A DNA stretch of 64,000 nucleotides from Propionicimonas paludicola (GTDB lineage Bacteria > Actinomycetota > Actinomycetes > Propionibacteriales > Propionibacteriaceae). The stretch's first letter is position 1. Each line of letters opens with the position of its first letter. The translations under genes were made by a program, and so were the position numbers. Under the pieces are notes generated by a model that did no database searches, was not told where the DNA came from, and was given only the letters and a program-made list of their open reading frames with translations. Where the stretch lies: NCBI RefSeq assembly GCF_002563675.1, contig NZ_PDJC01000001.1:2728001-2792000 (forward strand), written 5' to 3'. This document shows positions 46,273-54,056 of the stretch, one piece after another.

Positions 46273-47067
46273 ATGCTGACCTTGCGTACCGTGTGTTTGC
46301 GTTCGCTTGCCGCGTTCGCCACGGCCATCGCCCTGATGCCTCAGTTGCCGACCGCTGAGGCAGCCTCTGTCGCACCCAGCGCCGCGCTGAAGCCGGCCGC
46401 CGCGAAGGTGTCCACACTGTCATCGAAGTCGGGCGTCGAGCCGGGCATCGTAGTGACGGTCAGCAAGGCGTCCATCACCGGCAAGAACCTCGCCACGACG
46501 ACCTCGGTGCGCTTCGGAAGCACCCCGGCCAAGGTGCTCTCGGCCACCAAGACCAAGGTGACCTTCGAACTCCCGGCTCTGGAGGCAGGGAAGTACCGGG
46601 TCTCGGTCACCACGGCAGCCGGCACCGCGACCGGGCCGATGTACACCGTCCGCACCATGGAAAGTGAGGTTCTCCGACTCACCAACGTGGCCCGGAACAA
46701 GGCCCGCAAGTGCGGCAGCACCAAGTACCCGTCCGCCCCGGCGCTGCGCGTCGACCAGACCCTGGCCGATGTGGCCGCAGCGCACAGCCGCGACATGGCC
46801 GAGCGCAGCTACTTCAGCCACACCTCCCAGTCCGGCAAGAGCCCCTTCGATCGGATGCGGGCCGCCAACTACGACTACCGGGCCGCAGGCGAGAACATCG
46901 GCGCCGGCTTCACCACCCCGAAGGCCGTAGTGGACGCCTGGCTGGCCAGCCCCGGTCACTGCCGAATCCTGATGAGCCGCTCCTACACCGAGCTCGGAGT
47001 CGGCTATGCGACCGGCGGCTACTACGGCACCTACTGGACGCAGGACTTCGCGAAGCCGAAGAACTAG
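46273..47067 (+). CDS. secreted IPT/TIG + CAP (SCP) domain protein
   Basis: 264 residues. Signal peptide (1-31, ending TAEAAS), an IPT/TIG Ig-like domain (about 60-130, VSKASITGKNLATTTSVRFG) and a C-terminal CAP domain (VLRLTNVARNKARKCG, AAHSRDMAERSYFSHTS, AAGENIGAG, AWLASPGHCRILM, GVGYATGGYYGTYWTQDF). Bacterial CAP proteins are secreted and lack a settled activity; sterol/lipid binding or wall hydrolysis are proposed in the family. The ATG has AAGGGATG ahead; the frame is open farther upstream without support. Confidence 0.87.
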   Translation: MLTLRTVCLRSLAAFATAIALMPQLPTAEAASVAPSAALKPAAAKVSTLSSKSGVEPGIVVTVSKASITGKNLATTTSVRFGSTPAKVLSATKTKVTFELPALEAGKYRVSVTTAAGTATGPMYTVRTMESEVLRLTNVARNKARKCGSTKYPSAPALRVDQTLADVAAAHSRDMAERSYFSHTSQSGKSPFDRMRAANYDYRAAGENIGAGFTTPKAVVDAWLASPGHCRILMSRSYTELGVGYATGGYYGTYWTQDFAKPKN

Positions 47068-47079
47068 TCCCCCACAGAC

Positions 47080-47113
47080 CTCGGCTGGGCGATGCGCCAA
47101 TCGCCCAGCCGAG
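47080..47113 (+). terminator. hairpin terminator after CAP gene
   Basis: A perfect 14-base stem (CTCGGCTGGGCGAT and its complement) with a six-base loop, 13 bases after the stop codon. Confidence 0.8.
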
Positions 47114-47167
47114 ACCCCAAAGTCCATCGCCCGCCCCCCATGCGAAACGGGCCGACCGCGGGGATTG

Positions 47168-47202
47168 CTCAGCCCGCCGTACCCCCGAACCGGCGGGCTG
47201 AG
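47168..47202 (-). terminator. hairpin terminator after lacI-family gene
   Basis: CTCAGCCCGCCG and CGGCGGGCTGAG form a 12-base stem with an 11-base loop, 12 bases beyond the stop of the minus-strand regulator. Confidence 0.75.
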
Positions 47203-47213
47203 TCACGTCCGGC

Positions 47214-48260
47214 TCAGCCCGAGGTGCTCTCCCGCACCACCAGACTCACCCGCAGCCGCTGGCTCAGCGGGGCTTCGGCGGACGGATCGGCCCGGCGGGC
47301 CAGCTCGGCCAGCAGCGCTCGGACCGCGGCCCGTCCCTTCCGATCGACGTCCTGGCGGACCGTGGTCAGCGCCGGACGGTTCCGCGCAGCCAAGGGGTGA
47401 TCGTCGAAGCCCACCACGGCCAGATCGCCAGGCACGGAGAGCCCCTGGTCGGTCGCCGCGGCGATCAGTGCCTGGGCCAGCACATCGGTCAGGCACAACG
47501 CGGCGGACGGCCGGTCGGCCGCGGCCAGCAGCCGGTCCAGCTGTTCGGGGGCATAGGGGTCGGGCTGATGAATGACCTGCGGCTGCACGCCGGCGGCGGC
47601 CAGTGCGTCCATCCAGCCGAACCATCGCTGAGCGAGCACCCGCTGACGCAGCGCGGACGCCGGTGGCGGGCCGGTGACCAGTCCGGGCTCCGGACCGAAA
47701 CCCGTGGTCACCACCAGAATCCGGCGATGGCCGAGGGCCAGCAGATGTTCGGCAGCCGCCTTCGCGCCACCATAGTCGTCGATGGTGATGGACGGACGTT
47801 TGGCAGGCGCGTCGGCGTCCACATAGACCAGCGGCAGGCCGCGGCGAGCCAGCAGATCCACCGCCGGCAGCTGCGGATCGCAGGAATAGATGATCGCCCC
47901 GTCCAGGGCCACGTCGCGGGCCGGCACCACGGCGCCGTCGGTGGTGGCCGGGAGCAGGGTCAGGGCGAGTCCGGCCTGGTTCAGCTCGTCGGCCACGGCG
48001 CCGACGAAGCGGGCCGACATCTCGTCGGCCAGGGCGGTGCTCAGCGTGGTGGTCCACAGCAGCCCGACCGTCCCCGCAGTTCCGGTGGCCAGCGAGCGGG
48101 CCGAGGGATCCGGCCCCAGGTAGCCCAGCGCCGCGGCCTCGTCCAGGATCTTGCGGCGCAGCTCGGCCGACAGCTGATCGGGCCGGGAGAAGGCATTGGA
48201 GACCGTCATCCGGCTGACCCCGAGCCGGTCGGCGATCGACTGCAGGGTGACCTTGCCCAT
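47214..48260 (-). CDS. LacI family transcriptional regulator
   Basis: 348 residues. HTH VTLQSIADRLGVSRMTVSNA and hinge YLGPDPSARSLATGTAGTVGL, then a sensor domain ending LAVVGFDDHPLAARNRPALTTV. AGGAGG lies seven bases before the ATG. It is divergent from a GH13 alpha-glucosidase, and two TTTACCG-type operator sites lie in the 80-base gap, so it probably represses that gene and itself in the absence of an alpha-glucoside. Confidence 0.92.
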   Translation of the reverse strand: MGKVTLQSIADRLGVSRMTVSNAFSRPDQLSAELRRKILDEAAALGYLGPDPSARSLATGTAGTVGLLWTTTLSTALADEMSARFVGAVADELNQAGLALTLLPATTDGAVVPARDVALDGAIIYSCDPQLPAVDLLARRGLPLVYVDADAPAKRPSITIDDYGGAKAAAEHLLALGHRRILVVTTGFGPEPGLVTGPPPASALRQRVLAQRWFGWMDALAAAGVQPQVIHQPDPYAPEQLDRLLAAADRPSAALCLTDVLAQALIAAATDQGLSVPGDLAVVGFDDHPLAARNRPALTTVRQDVDRKGRAAVRALLAELARRADPSAEAPLSQRLRVSLVVRESTSG

Positions 48261-48303
48261 TCGCCGACCTCCTGGCTTGCCCGGGTTCCACGCTGAGTCT
48301 ATC

Positions 48304-48330
48304 TTTACCGCTACAGACTTTATCGGTAAA
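48304..48330. promoter_or_regulatory. LacI-type operator pair before GH13 gene
   Basis: TTTATCGGTAAA (48319-48330) is a near palindrome with a central CG, and TTTACCGCTACA (48304-48315) is a weaker copy 15 bases away. The TTTACCG/CGGTAAA arms also form a wider inverted repeat. The right site abuts the AAAGGGG ribosome site of the GH13 gene. Confidence 0.7.
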
Positions 48331-48340
48331 GGGGCACTTG

Positions 48341-50002
48341 ATGAGCGAGCATGCGGCGGACGAGTGGTGGCGCCATGCCGTGGTCTACCAGCTCTATCCG
48401 CGCAGCTTCGCCGACGCCAACGGCGACGGCGTGGGCGACCTGGCCGGGATCCGCTCCCGACTCGGCTACCTGGCCGGCCTGGGGGTGGACGCGATCTGGA
48501 TCAACCCCTGGTACCCCTCGCCGATGGCCGACTCCGGCTATGACGTCTCCGACTACCGCTCCATCGAGCCGAGCTTCGGCACCCTGGACGAGGCCGAGGC
48601 CCTGATCGCCGAGGCGCATGCCGTCGGTCTGCGGGTGTTGCTGGACATCGTCCCCAACCACACCTCCGACCAGCACCCCTGGTTCGTCGAGGCGCTGGCC
48701 TCTGCACCCGGTTCGGCGGCCTGCGAGCGCTACCTGTTCCGCGAGGGACGGGGCATCGACGGCGCCGAGCCGCCCAACGACTGGCGCAGCGAGTTCGGCG
48801 GCCCGGCCTGGACCCGGGTGATCGAAGCGGACGGACGTCCGGGCCAGTGGTACCTGCACCTGTTCACCGCGGCCCAGCCCGACCTCAACTGGGCCAACCC
48901 CGAAGTCCGCGCGGAGTTCGAGGACATCCTGCGGTTCTGGTTCGACCGGGGCGTCGACGGCTTCCGGATCGATGTCGCGCACGGCCTGGTCAAGGATCCG
49001 GGCTTCGCCGACCTGGACGGGATGACCTTTCCGCTGCCCGAGGATGCCCCGGACGGCCTGGAGCATCCACACTGGGATCAGCCCGGGATCCACGAGATCT
49101 TTCGCGGCTGGCGCCGAGTGGCCGACTCCTACTCCCCGCCGCGCGCGTTCTGCGGCGAGATCTGGGTGGGCCGCGATCGGCGACTGGCCGCGTACTTGCG
49201 TCCCGACGAGCTGCACACGGCGTTCAACTTCAGCTTCCTGGTCTCGCCCTGGCTGCCCGACCAGCTGCGGCAACGGATCAGCAGCACGCTGGCCGCACAC
49301 GCCGCAGTCGGCGCGCCACCGACCTGGGTGCTGGGCAACCACGACGTCTGCCGTCCGGCATCGCGCTATGCCCGCGAGCAGCGAGTCCACGCCTTCGAGG
49401 ACCGCACGCTGAGCCACTTCCTGGACCGTCCGGCCGATCGGGAGCGCGGCCTGCGCCGAGCGCGCGCCGCGGCCCTGCTCAGCCTGGCCCTGCCGGGCAG
49501 CGCCTACCTGTTCAACGGTGAGGAACTCGGCCTGCCCGAGGTCGAAGACCTGCCGCTGGAGGCGCTCCAGGATCCGGTGGTCCGCGGCACGGACTTCGCC
49601 GATCGCGGTCGCGACGGCTGTCGGGTACCGCTGCCGTGGACGATCAGCGGCACCAACTACGGCTTCTCCCCTGAGGGCGGGGCCGCCGGGTGGCTTCCCC
49701 AGCCCGCCGGGTGGGGGGAACACAGCGTCCAGGCCCAGGACGGACGTCCCGGCTCGACGCTCGAGCTCTACCGCTCGGCACTGGCGCTTCGTCGCACCTG
49801 GGGCCTGGGTGTCGGCGAGTTCGGCTGGCTCGAGGCCGGCCCGCAGGCGGTCGCCTTCACCTGCGGGGCCGACGTCGAGTGTTGGGTCAATCTCGGCGAG
49901 CAGCCGCTGAGCCTGCCGGACGCGGCGCGCGTGCTGTTGACCAGTGACGACCTGGTCGACGGACGCCTCGCTCCGGACGCGGCAGCCTGGCTGCTGCGCT
50001 GA
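48341..50002 (+). CDS. GH13 alpha-glucosidase (oligo-1,6-glucosidase-like)
   Basis: 553 residues from the ATG at 48341 with AAAGGGG six bases ahead. GH13 motifs: VYQLYPRSFADANGDGVGDL, VLLDIVPNHTSDQHPWF, GVDGFRIDVAHGL (nucleophile aspartate), FCGEIWVG (acid/base glutamate) and VLGNHDVCR (transition-state aspartate). QPDLNWANPEVR is typical of GH13 alpha-glucosidases acting on short oligosaccharides. No signal peptide, so it hydrolyses imported maltose/isomaltose-type sugars in the cytoplasm. No transporter lies beside it in the window. Confidence 0.92.
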   Translation: MSEHAADEWWRHAVVYQLYPRSFADANGDGVGDLAGIRSRLGYLAGLGVDAIWINPWYPSPMADSGYDVSDYRSIEPSFGTLDEAEALIAEAHAVGLRVLLDIVPNHTSDQHPWFVEALASAPGSAACERYLFREGRGIDGAEPPNDWRSEFGGPAWTRVIEADGRPGQWYLHLFTAAQPDLNWANPEVRAEFEDILRFWFDRGVDGFRIDVAHGLVKDPGFADLDGMTFPLPEDAPDGLEHPHWDQPGIHEIFRGWRRVADSYSPPRAFCGEIWVGRDRRLAAYLRPDELHTAFNFSFLVSPWLPDQLRQRISSTLAAHAAVGAPPTWVLGNHDVCRPASRYAREQRVHAFEDRTLSHFLDRPADRERGLRRARAAALLSLALPGSAYLFNGEELGLPEVEDLPLEALQDPVVRGTDFADRGRDGCRVPLPWTISGTNYGFSPEGGAAGWLPQPAGWGEHSVQAQDGRPGSTLELYRSALALRRTWGLGVGEFGWLEAGPQAVAFTCGADVECWVNLGEQPLSLPDAARVLLTSDDLVDGRLAPDAAAWLLR

Positions 50003-50005
50003 GGG

Positions 50006-50461
50006 CTACTCGGTCTCGACCAGCACCGGAGCCGCCTGTGCTCCGACCAGGCGCAGCGCCCAGCCGATCAGGATCGCCACCACGCCCACTCCGATCGCGA
50101 ACAGGGCGACCCCGAACGCAATCACGGACGTGAACAGCGACGCCCGCAGGAAGGACGCGTTCATCGCGGTCGCTCGCAGCGGGTCTTCCTTGTCCAGCTC
50201 GGCGTAGGTCTTGCCGCCGGTGGCCTTGAGGGCGTGGCCGCTGATCACATCGGCCTGGACGAAAGCCTCCAGCGGACCGGCCACCTTGGCGCCGGCGAGC
50301 ATCGGTGCATCAGCCGAGACGGTGATATCTTCCGCGGCGAGCTTGGTGCTGACCATGCCCCAGGTGACCCCTCCGGCCACGATGAACAGGACACCGATCA
50401 GTGCGGTGACCAGTCCGAGCAGTCGGATTCGCTTGCCCTTGACGTCAGAAACACTAGCCAT
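50006..50461 (-). CDS. two-helix membrane protein with putative iron box
   Basis: 151 residues. Two hydrophobic helices (about residues 14-36 and 105-133) enclose an outside segment of about 65 residues. It resembles the short actinobacterial membrane proteins that databases have at times mislabelled as LigA aromatic dioxygenase; no catalytic motif is visible. A sequence matching the DtxR/IdeR consensus at 16 of 19 positions lies 45 bases upstream of its start, so iron-dependent repression is possible. It ends three bases after the convergent GH13 stop. Confidence 0.75.
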   Translation of the reverse strand: MASVSDVKGKRIRLLGLVTALIGVLFIVAGGVTWGMVSTKLAAEDITVSADAPMLAGAKVAGPLEAFVQADVISGHALKATGGKTYAELDKEDPLRATAMNASFLRASLFTSVIAFGVALFAIGVGVVAILIGWALRLVGAQAAPVLVETE

Positions 50462-50505
50462 TTCGCTCTTCTCCTTCAGAGAGAGTCCGACGGACGTCCC
50501 GCCAG

Positions 50506-50524
50506 TGAGGTAAGGCTAACCTGA
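50506..50524. promoter_or_regulatory. DtxR/IdeR-like iron box
   Basis: TGAGGTAAGGCTAACCTGA matches TTAGGTTAGGCTAACCTAA at 16 of 19 positions. It lies 45 bases upstream of the minus-strand membrane protein and 192 bases from yegP, so it more likely controls the former. Confidence 0.6.
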
Positions 50525-50715
50525 AAATTGCGTAGTCAACAATATTCTGAGCGAGATGATGAATTCCTCGGCGCGCCGGGGGCCCACTCGTCCCGATTAC
50601 CCCTAGTCGCGACTCAGAAAGATCACCACCAATTACTCCCGTGCGGAACTCCGGACGGCTAGCCTCCTGACAGGGCCGGACGTGGCCGTCCGCGCAGAAC
50701 CAGGAGTCAACGAAG

Positions 50716-50892
50716 ATGAGCAAGTTCGAGCTGTACGCCGACGCCAAGGGTGAGTACCGCTGGCGCCTGAAGGCCAGCAATGGCCAGGTCATCGCCACCG
50801 GTGGCGAGGGCTACTCCAGCAAGGCCAGTGCCAAGCAGGGCATCGAGTCGGTGAAGAAGAACGCCGCCGACGCCCCGATCGAAGAGGTATAG
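50716..50892 (+). CDS. YegP/DUF1508 family small protein
   Basis: 58 residues, MSKFELYADAKGEYRWRLKA, then NGQVIATGGEGYSSKASAKQ and GIESVKKNA. This is one full DUF1508 unit (YegP has two). The function is unknown; the family is small, basic and often stress-linked. A TAGCCT box is at 50660-50665 and an AGGAG site lies about nine bases before the ATG. A strong hairpin follows. Confidence 0.9.
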   Translation: MSKFELYADAKGEYRWRLKASNGQVIATGGEGYSSKASAKQGIESVKKNAADAPIEEV

Positions 50893-50897
50893 CGCGT

Positions 50898-50947
50898 CAG
50901 CCGACCGCCGGTCGGGGACTTCGGTCCCGGGCCGACGGTCGTCGGCT
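50898..50947 (+). terminator. hairpin terminator after yegP-like gene
   Basis: A long, slightly bulged GC stem closes on the stable TTCG tetraloop (GGGAC-TTCG-GTCCC). It sits between convergent genes and may serve both. Confidence 0.8.
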
Positions 50948-50949
50948 GT

Positions 50950-51417
50950 TCAGACCAGCTCTTTGGCCAGGTGGATCAGGACGACCCCGCCGGGCACCTC
51001 GGCCCGTCCAGTCTCGGCGTAGCCGCGGCTGGTGTACAGGTGCAGGTTTGACTCGCTGCGATCGCCGGTGAACAGCACCGCCCGCCGTCCGGGCAGCACC
51101 TTCTCGGCCGCCAGCAGCAGCTCGGCACCCAGGCCGCGGCCGTGCAGGTCCGGAGCGACGCTGAGCCGTCCGATGTGCAGCTCGTCGTCCTTGGCCTTGA
51201 CTCGGATCGAGCCGACCAGCCGTCCGTCCAGCACCGACACCAGGCCGATGCTGGTCTGCAGGTCGGTGAGGATGTCGTCGACGCTCTCGGTCAGCGGCGG
51301 CAGGAAAGCGTCGGCGTACCGCTGCGCCTCCACCACGAAGGCGGCCCGCTGGACCGTGAAGACCTCACCGACATCGGCGGCCGTCATTGGCCGAATCGTC
51401 GCCCCGCTCGACACCAT
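50950..51417 (-). CDS. GNAT-family N-acetyltransferase
   Basis: 155 residues. MTAADVGEVFTVQRAAFVVEA opens the fold, LSVAPDLHGRGLGAELLLAAE is the acetyl-CoA loop, and LHLYTSRGYAETGR closes it. It acetylates an unknown amine. Confidence 0.88.
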   Translation of the reverse strand: MVSSGATIRPMTAADVGEVFTVQRAAFVVEAQRYADAFLPPLTESVDDILTDLQTSIGLVSVLDGRLVGSIRVKAKDDELHIGRLSVAPDLHGRGLGAELLLAAEKVLPGRRAVLFTGDRSESNLHLYTSRGYAETGRAEVPGGVVLIHLAKELV

Positions 51418-52034
51418 TTCTCCTTCTCAGCGCGTGCATGGAGGGTACTCCCGGGCGGGCGGCGGGCGGCGTTGTCCGAACCACGGAACCTGGCTCGGTT
51501 GCCCCGGTTAGGTAGTTCTACCGCAGCCGGTCCAGTTCACAAGACCCATGGCTATGACTATGTTGAATTTCCAGCAGAGGAGAGGTCACTGATCGCACCT
51601 GCTGCGTCCTGGCCCCGAAGTCGGGAGGGGGATCCCGGCGAGGGGCTCGGCCACGGACATCGATCCGTCGGAGCCGACCTTTTCGGCCAACGGCTCTGGC
51701 AGATGTCTGGTGCTGGACGGAGCTGCTGATGCGAACTGCTGACCGACCGCCACAACTGAACAGGGACTCGTATCTAGCCTCGCCGGACGGCAACTGACGG
51801 GACTAGGTAGGCAGAGGGATCGCCGGGGCACTGACCCCAGCGCCCTACCGATCCGGCGTGGGGGCGCCGGGACGGAGCTGGGATCAAGGAACCGGAACCT
51901 CTGCGTGATGCCCGTAGCCCTGGATTGGGGTGGGGGATGCCTTCGGACTTTGTCCTGCGGCGCCGGGCGGCGAGTCCTCAGTCTCTGTTGTGGAGCCACA
52001 AGAGCCGGTCTGGTGAATTCCAGACCGGCTCTTG
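51418..52034 (+). ncRNA. candidate structured non-coding transcript (no credible gene)
   Basis: More than 600 bases without a convincing coding frame between divergent genes. The frames that exist are short, change strand and show no family motif. Local hairpins are frequent (GGGGCACTGACCCC near 51824; GGACTTTGTCC near 51943), and the region ends in a strong terminator-like stem at 51999-52034. An RNA gene on the plus strand is possible. I could not match it to tmRNA, RNase P RNA, SRP RNA or 6C RNA by their conserved pieces. Confidence 0.35.
51999..52034. terminator. strong 15-bp terminator-like hairpin
   Basis: CAAGAGCCGGTCTGG and its perfect complement enclose a six-base loop. Neither flanking gene ends here: the GNAT gene starts at 51417 on the other strand and the Nudix gene starts at 52060. 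So the hairpin either ends an unannotated transcript or insulates the Nudix promoter. Confidence 0.75.
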
Positions 52035-52047
52035 CTGGTCCAGCCAC

Positions 52048-52053
52048 TAGGCT
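52048..52053 (+). promoter_or_regulatory. -10 box of leaderless Nudix gene
   Basis: TAGGCT, six bases, then GTG at 52060. Confidence 0.6.
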
Positions 52054-52059
52054 GCGTCC

Positions 52060-52536
52060 GTGGCAACCCCGGAGTTCATCCTGACCCTGCGCGAGCAGAT
52101 CGGAACCGCTCGACTGTGGCTTTCCGGGGCAACAGCCGTGGTGATTCGGCCGACCCCGTCCGGCGAGGAAGTGCTCCTGGTGTGCCGCACCGACAACGGC
52201 CAATGGACCCCGGTGTCGGGAATCATCGATCCCGGTGAGCAGCCTCATCTGGCTGCGCTGCGAGAGGTGGTCGAGGAAGCCGGGGTGGTGGCCGAGGTCG
52301 AGAACCTGGTCTGGCTGACCGTCACCGATGTGGTCACCTACGCCAACGGCGACCAGACCCAGTACATCGATCACGTGTTCCGGTGCCGCTGGGTCTCCGG
52401 CGAGCCGTTTCCGGCCGACGGAGAGGCCACCGAGGCCGCCTTCTTCGCCGCGGACGCGCTGCCTCCGATGACCGAGGACCACGCCCGGCGCGTCGAGCTG
52501 GCGCTGGCCGATCCACCCCGCACAGTGCTCGGCTGA
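52060..52536 (+). CDS. Nudix hydrolase
   Basis: 158 residues from a leaderless GTG. The Nudix box GIIDPGEQPHLAALREVVEE with following AGV (G-x5-E-x7-REUxEExGU) is complete, at about residues 55-77. It hydrolyses a nucleoside diphosphate linked to another group; the substrate is not defined. Confidence 0.9.
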   Translation: MATPEFILTLREQIGTARLWLSGATAVVIRPTPSGEEVLLVCRTDNGQWTPVSGIIDPGEQPHLAALREVVEEAGVVAEVENLVWLTVTDVVTYANGDQTQYIDHVFRCRWVSGEPFPADGEATEAAFFAADALPPMTEDHARRVELALADPPRTVLG

Positions 52537-52769
52537 GCGCCCCCGACGGCTTGCCGAAAACCCATTGCGGAATCTCCCACACGTACTAGATTGGCAGTTG
52601 CCCCGTTCGGTCCGACGAGTTCGGCTGACGGAGGCTGGCACGCGGCGAAGCATTAACCCCCAGCGATCGGCCCGGCCGGGAGCACAGCGCGGTGTTCCCG
52701 GTCGGCCCGACCACTGGGGGGCCCAATTACCCGGTTCCGCCTCGCCGAACCCGTCCGAAGAGGATGATT

Positions 52770-53303
52770 GTGGCTATGGCCCGGGTCACTGGAGATGCCC
52801 TCACGCTGTGCAGCGTGTGCAACCGCCGGCACACCAATCTGACTCGCCTGCTGGGCGCATCCGCGCCGGATGACTGGCTGGCAGTCAGCAATGGTGAGCG
52901 GCTCGAGGCCGAGCTGACCCCGGACGTCTGCATCCTCCCCGACAGCGGCCTGATCAGGCATTTCATTCGTGGACACCTGCAACTTGCGGTGGACGACATG
53001 GAGCTGAGCCCGTTCGTCTGGTCGATCTGGGTCGAGGTGAGCGAGGACTCGATGCGGGTGATCGCCCAGCACTGGAGCGACCCCAACCGGGCTGCCACTC
53101 GTCCGCTGGAAGGCGTGCTGGCCAACGAGCTGCCCTACTCCGAGCCGACCAAGGGACTGCCGGTCGAGGTGCACACCCGGGACATGGGCCAGGCGCCGCT
53201 GATCATGCTGTCCCGCGGCAGCACCCACGGGCTGGCGATCGAGCAGCGCGACGGAATCACCGTGCACAGGGTTGCCGAACTCGGCGAGCTGCTGCAGCGT
53301 TGA
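52770..53303 (+). CDS. DUF2199-like protein
   Basis: 177 residues from a GTG with GAAGAGGA five bases ahead; an ATG at 52776 is also possible and one at 52764 overlaps the site. The N-terminal CSVCNRRHTNL pair could bind metal. VCILPDSGLIRHFIRGHLQL, FVWSIWVEVSEDSM and YSEPTKGLPVEVHTRDMGQAPL resemble the DUF2199 pattern. The function is unknown. The next gene starts eight bases after its stop. Confidence 0.75.
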   Translation: MAMARVTGDALTLCSVCNRRHTNLTRLLGASAPDDWLAVSNGERLEAELTPDVCILPDSGLIRHFIRGHLQLAVDDMELSPFVWSIWVEVSEDSMRVIAQHWSDPNRAATRPLEGVLANELPYSEPTKGLPVEVHTRDMGQAPLIMLSRGSTHGLAIEQRDGITVHRVAELGELLQR

Positions 53304-53310
53304 GCCCGCT

Positions 53311-54000
53311 ATGAGTTTCTTCGAGATCTTCGACCCCGGACAGCGGTTCCAGCGCCAGCAGCGCGACCTGGAGAAGTCGCTGGTACTCACCGACGCCCAG
53401 GGCGGGGACGGCCCGCAGCCGCTCGACCTGGACTCCGGTTCGGTGGTGTTGCGGCTGCCGAGCGGCGAGCCGGCCACTCCGCCGGCCGACGACAAGGACT
53501 GGACGTTCGTCCTGAACACTCCCTGCTCCGAGTGCGGCTATCTGGGCTCGGCGGTGGCGACGGCCGAGTTGCCCGAGCGAGTCCGGGCCGCGACCGCACC
53601 GTGGCCGGCCATCCTGGCTCGTCCGGACGTGGCCGTCCGCCCGTCCGCGACTGTCTGGTCGGCGCTGGAGTACGGCTGCCACGTCCGCGACGTGCTGCGG
53701 ATCTTCAACCGTCGGCTGGAGCTGATGCGTAGCACCGACGACCCACTCTTCGAGAACTGGGATCAGGACGCCACCGCACTCGAGCAGCGCTACTGGGAGC
53801 AGGATCCGGCCGTGGTCAGCGGCGAACTGATGGTGGCCGCCGCCGAGAACGTTGCCGAGTGGACGAGTGTGCGCGCCGAGGAGTGGGATCGTCCCGGACG
53901 CCGCAGCAACGGCTCGGTGTTCACCGTGGCCACCCTCGGCCAGTACTTCCTGCACGACCTGGTGCACCACCTGCACGACGTCGGCTCGCCGGTCGACTGA
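53311..54000 (+). CDS. DinB/YfiT-like domain protein with N-terminal extension
   Basis: 229 residues. The first 30 residues (MSFFEIFDPGQRFQRQQRDL) form a short motif seen at the N-terminus of other actinobacterial proteins. The rest (ALEYGCHVRDVLRIFNRRLE through LGQYFLHDLVHHLHDVGSPVD) has the four-helix DinB-like pattern, with the histidine pair near the C-terminus and one near residue 128 suited to a metal site. DinB-family enzymes include mycothiol-dependent isomerases and maleylpyruvate-type hydrolases. A CSEC cysteine pair at about residue 71 is extra. Function uncertain. Confidence 0.7.
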   Translation: MSFFEIFDPGQRFQRQQRDLEKSLVLTDAQGGDGPQPLDLDSGSVVLRLPSGEPATPPADDKDWTFVLNTPCSECGYLGSAVATAELPERVRAATAPWPAILARPDVAVRPSATVWSALEYGCHVRDVLRIFNRRLELMRSTDDPLFENWDQDATALEQRYWEQDPAVVSGELMVAAAENVAEWTSVRAEEWDRPGRRSNGSVFTVATLGQYFLHDLVHHLHDVGSPVD

Positions 54001-54030
54001 TCGGACGCGCGAAGCGCCGTCCCCGCAAAG

Positions 54031-54047
54031 AAGGGGACAGTCCCCTT
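54031..54047. terminator. GGGGAC-A-GTCCCC hairpin
   Basis: AAGGGGAC A GTCCCCTT, a perfect 8-base stem, lies between convergent genes and may terminate both. It also belongs to the GGGGACNGTCCCC motif set seen elsewhere. Confidence 0.6.
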
Positions 54048-54056
54048 CCGGTGGGA

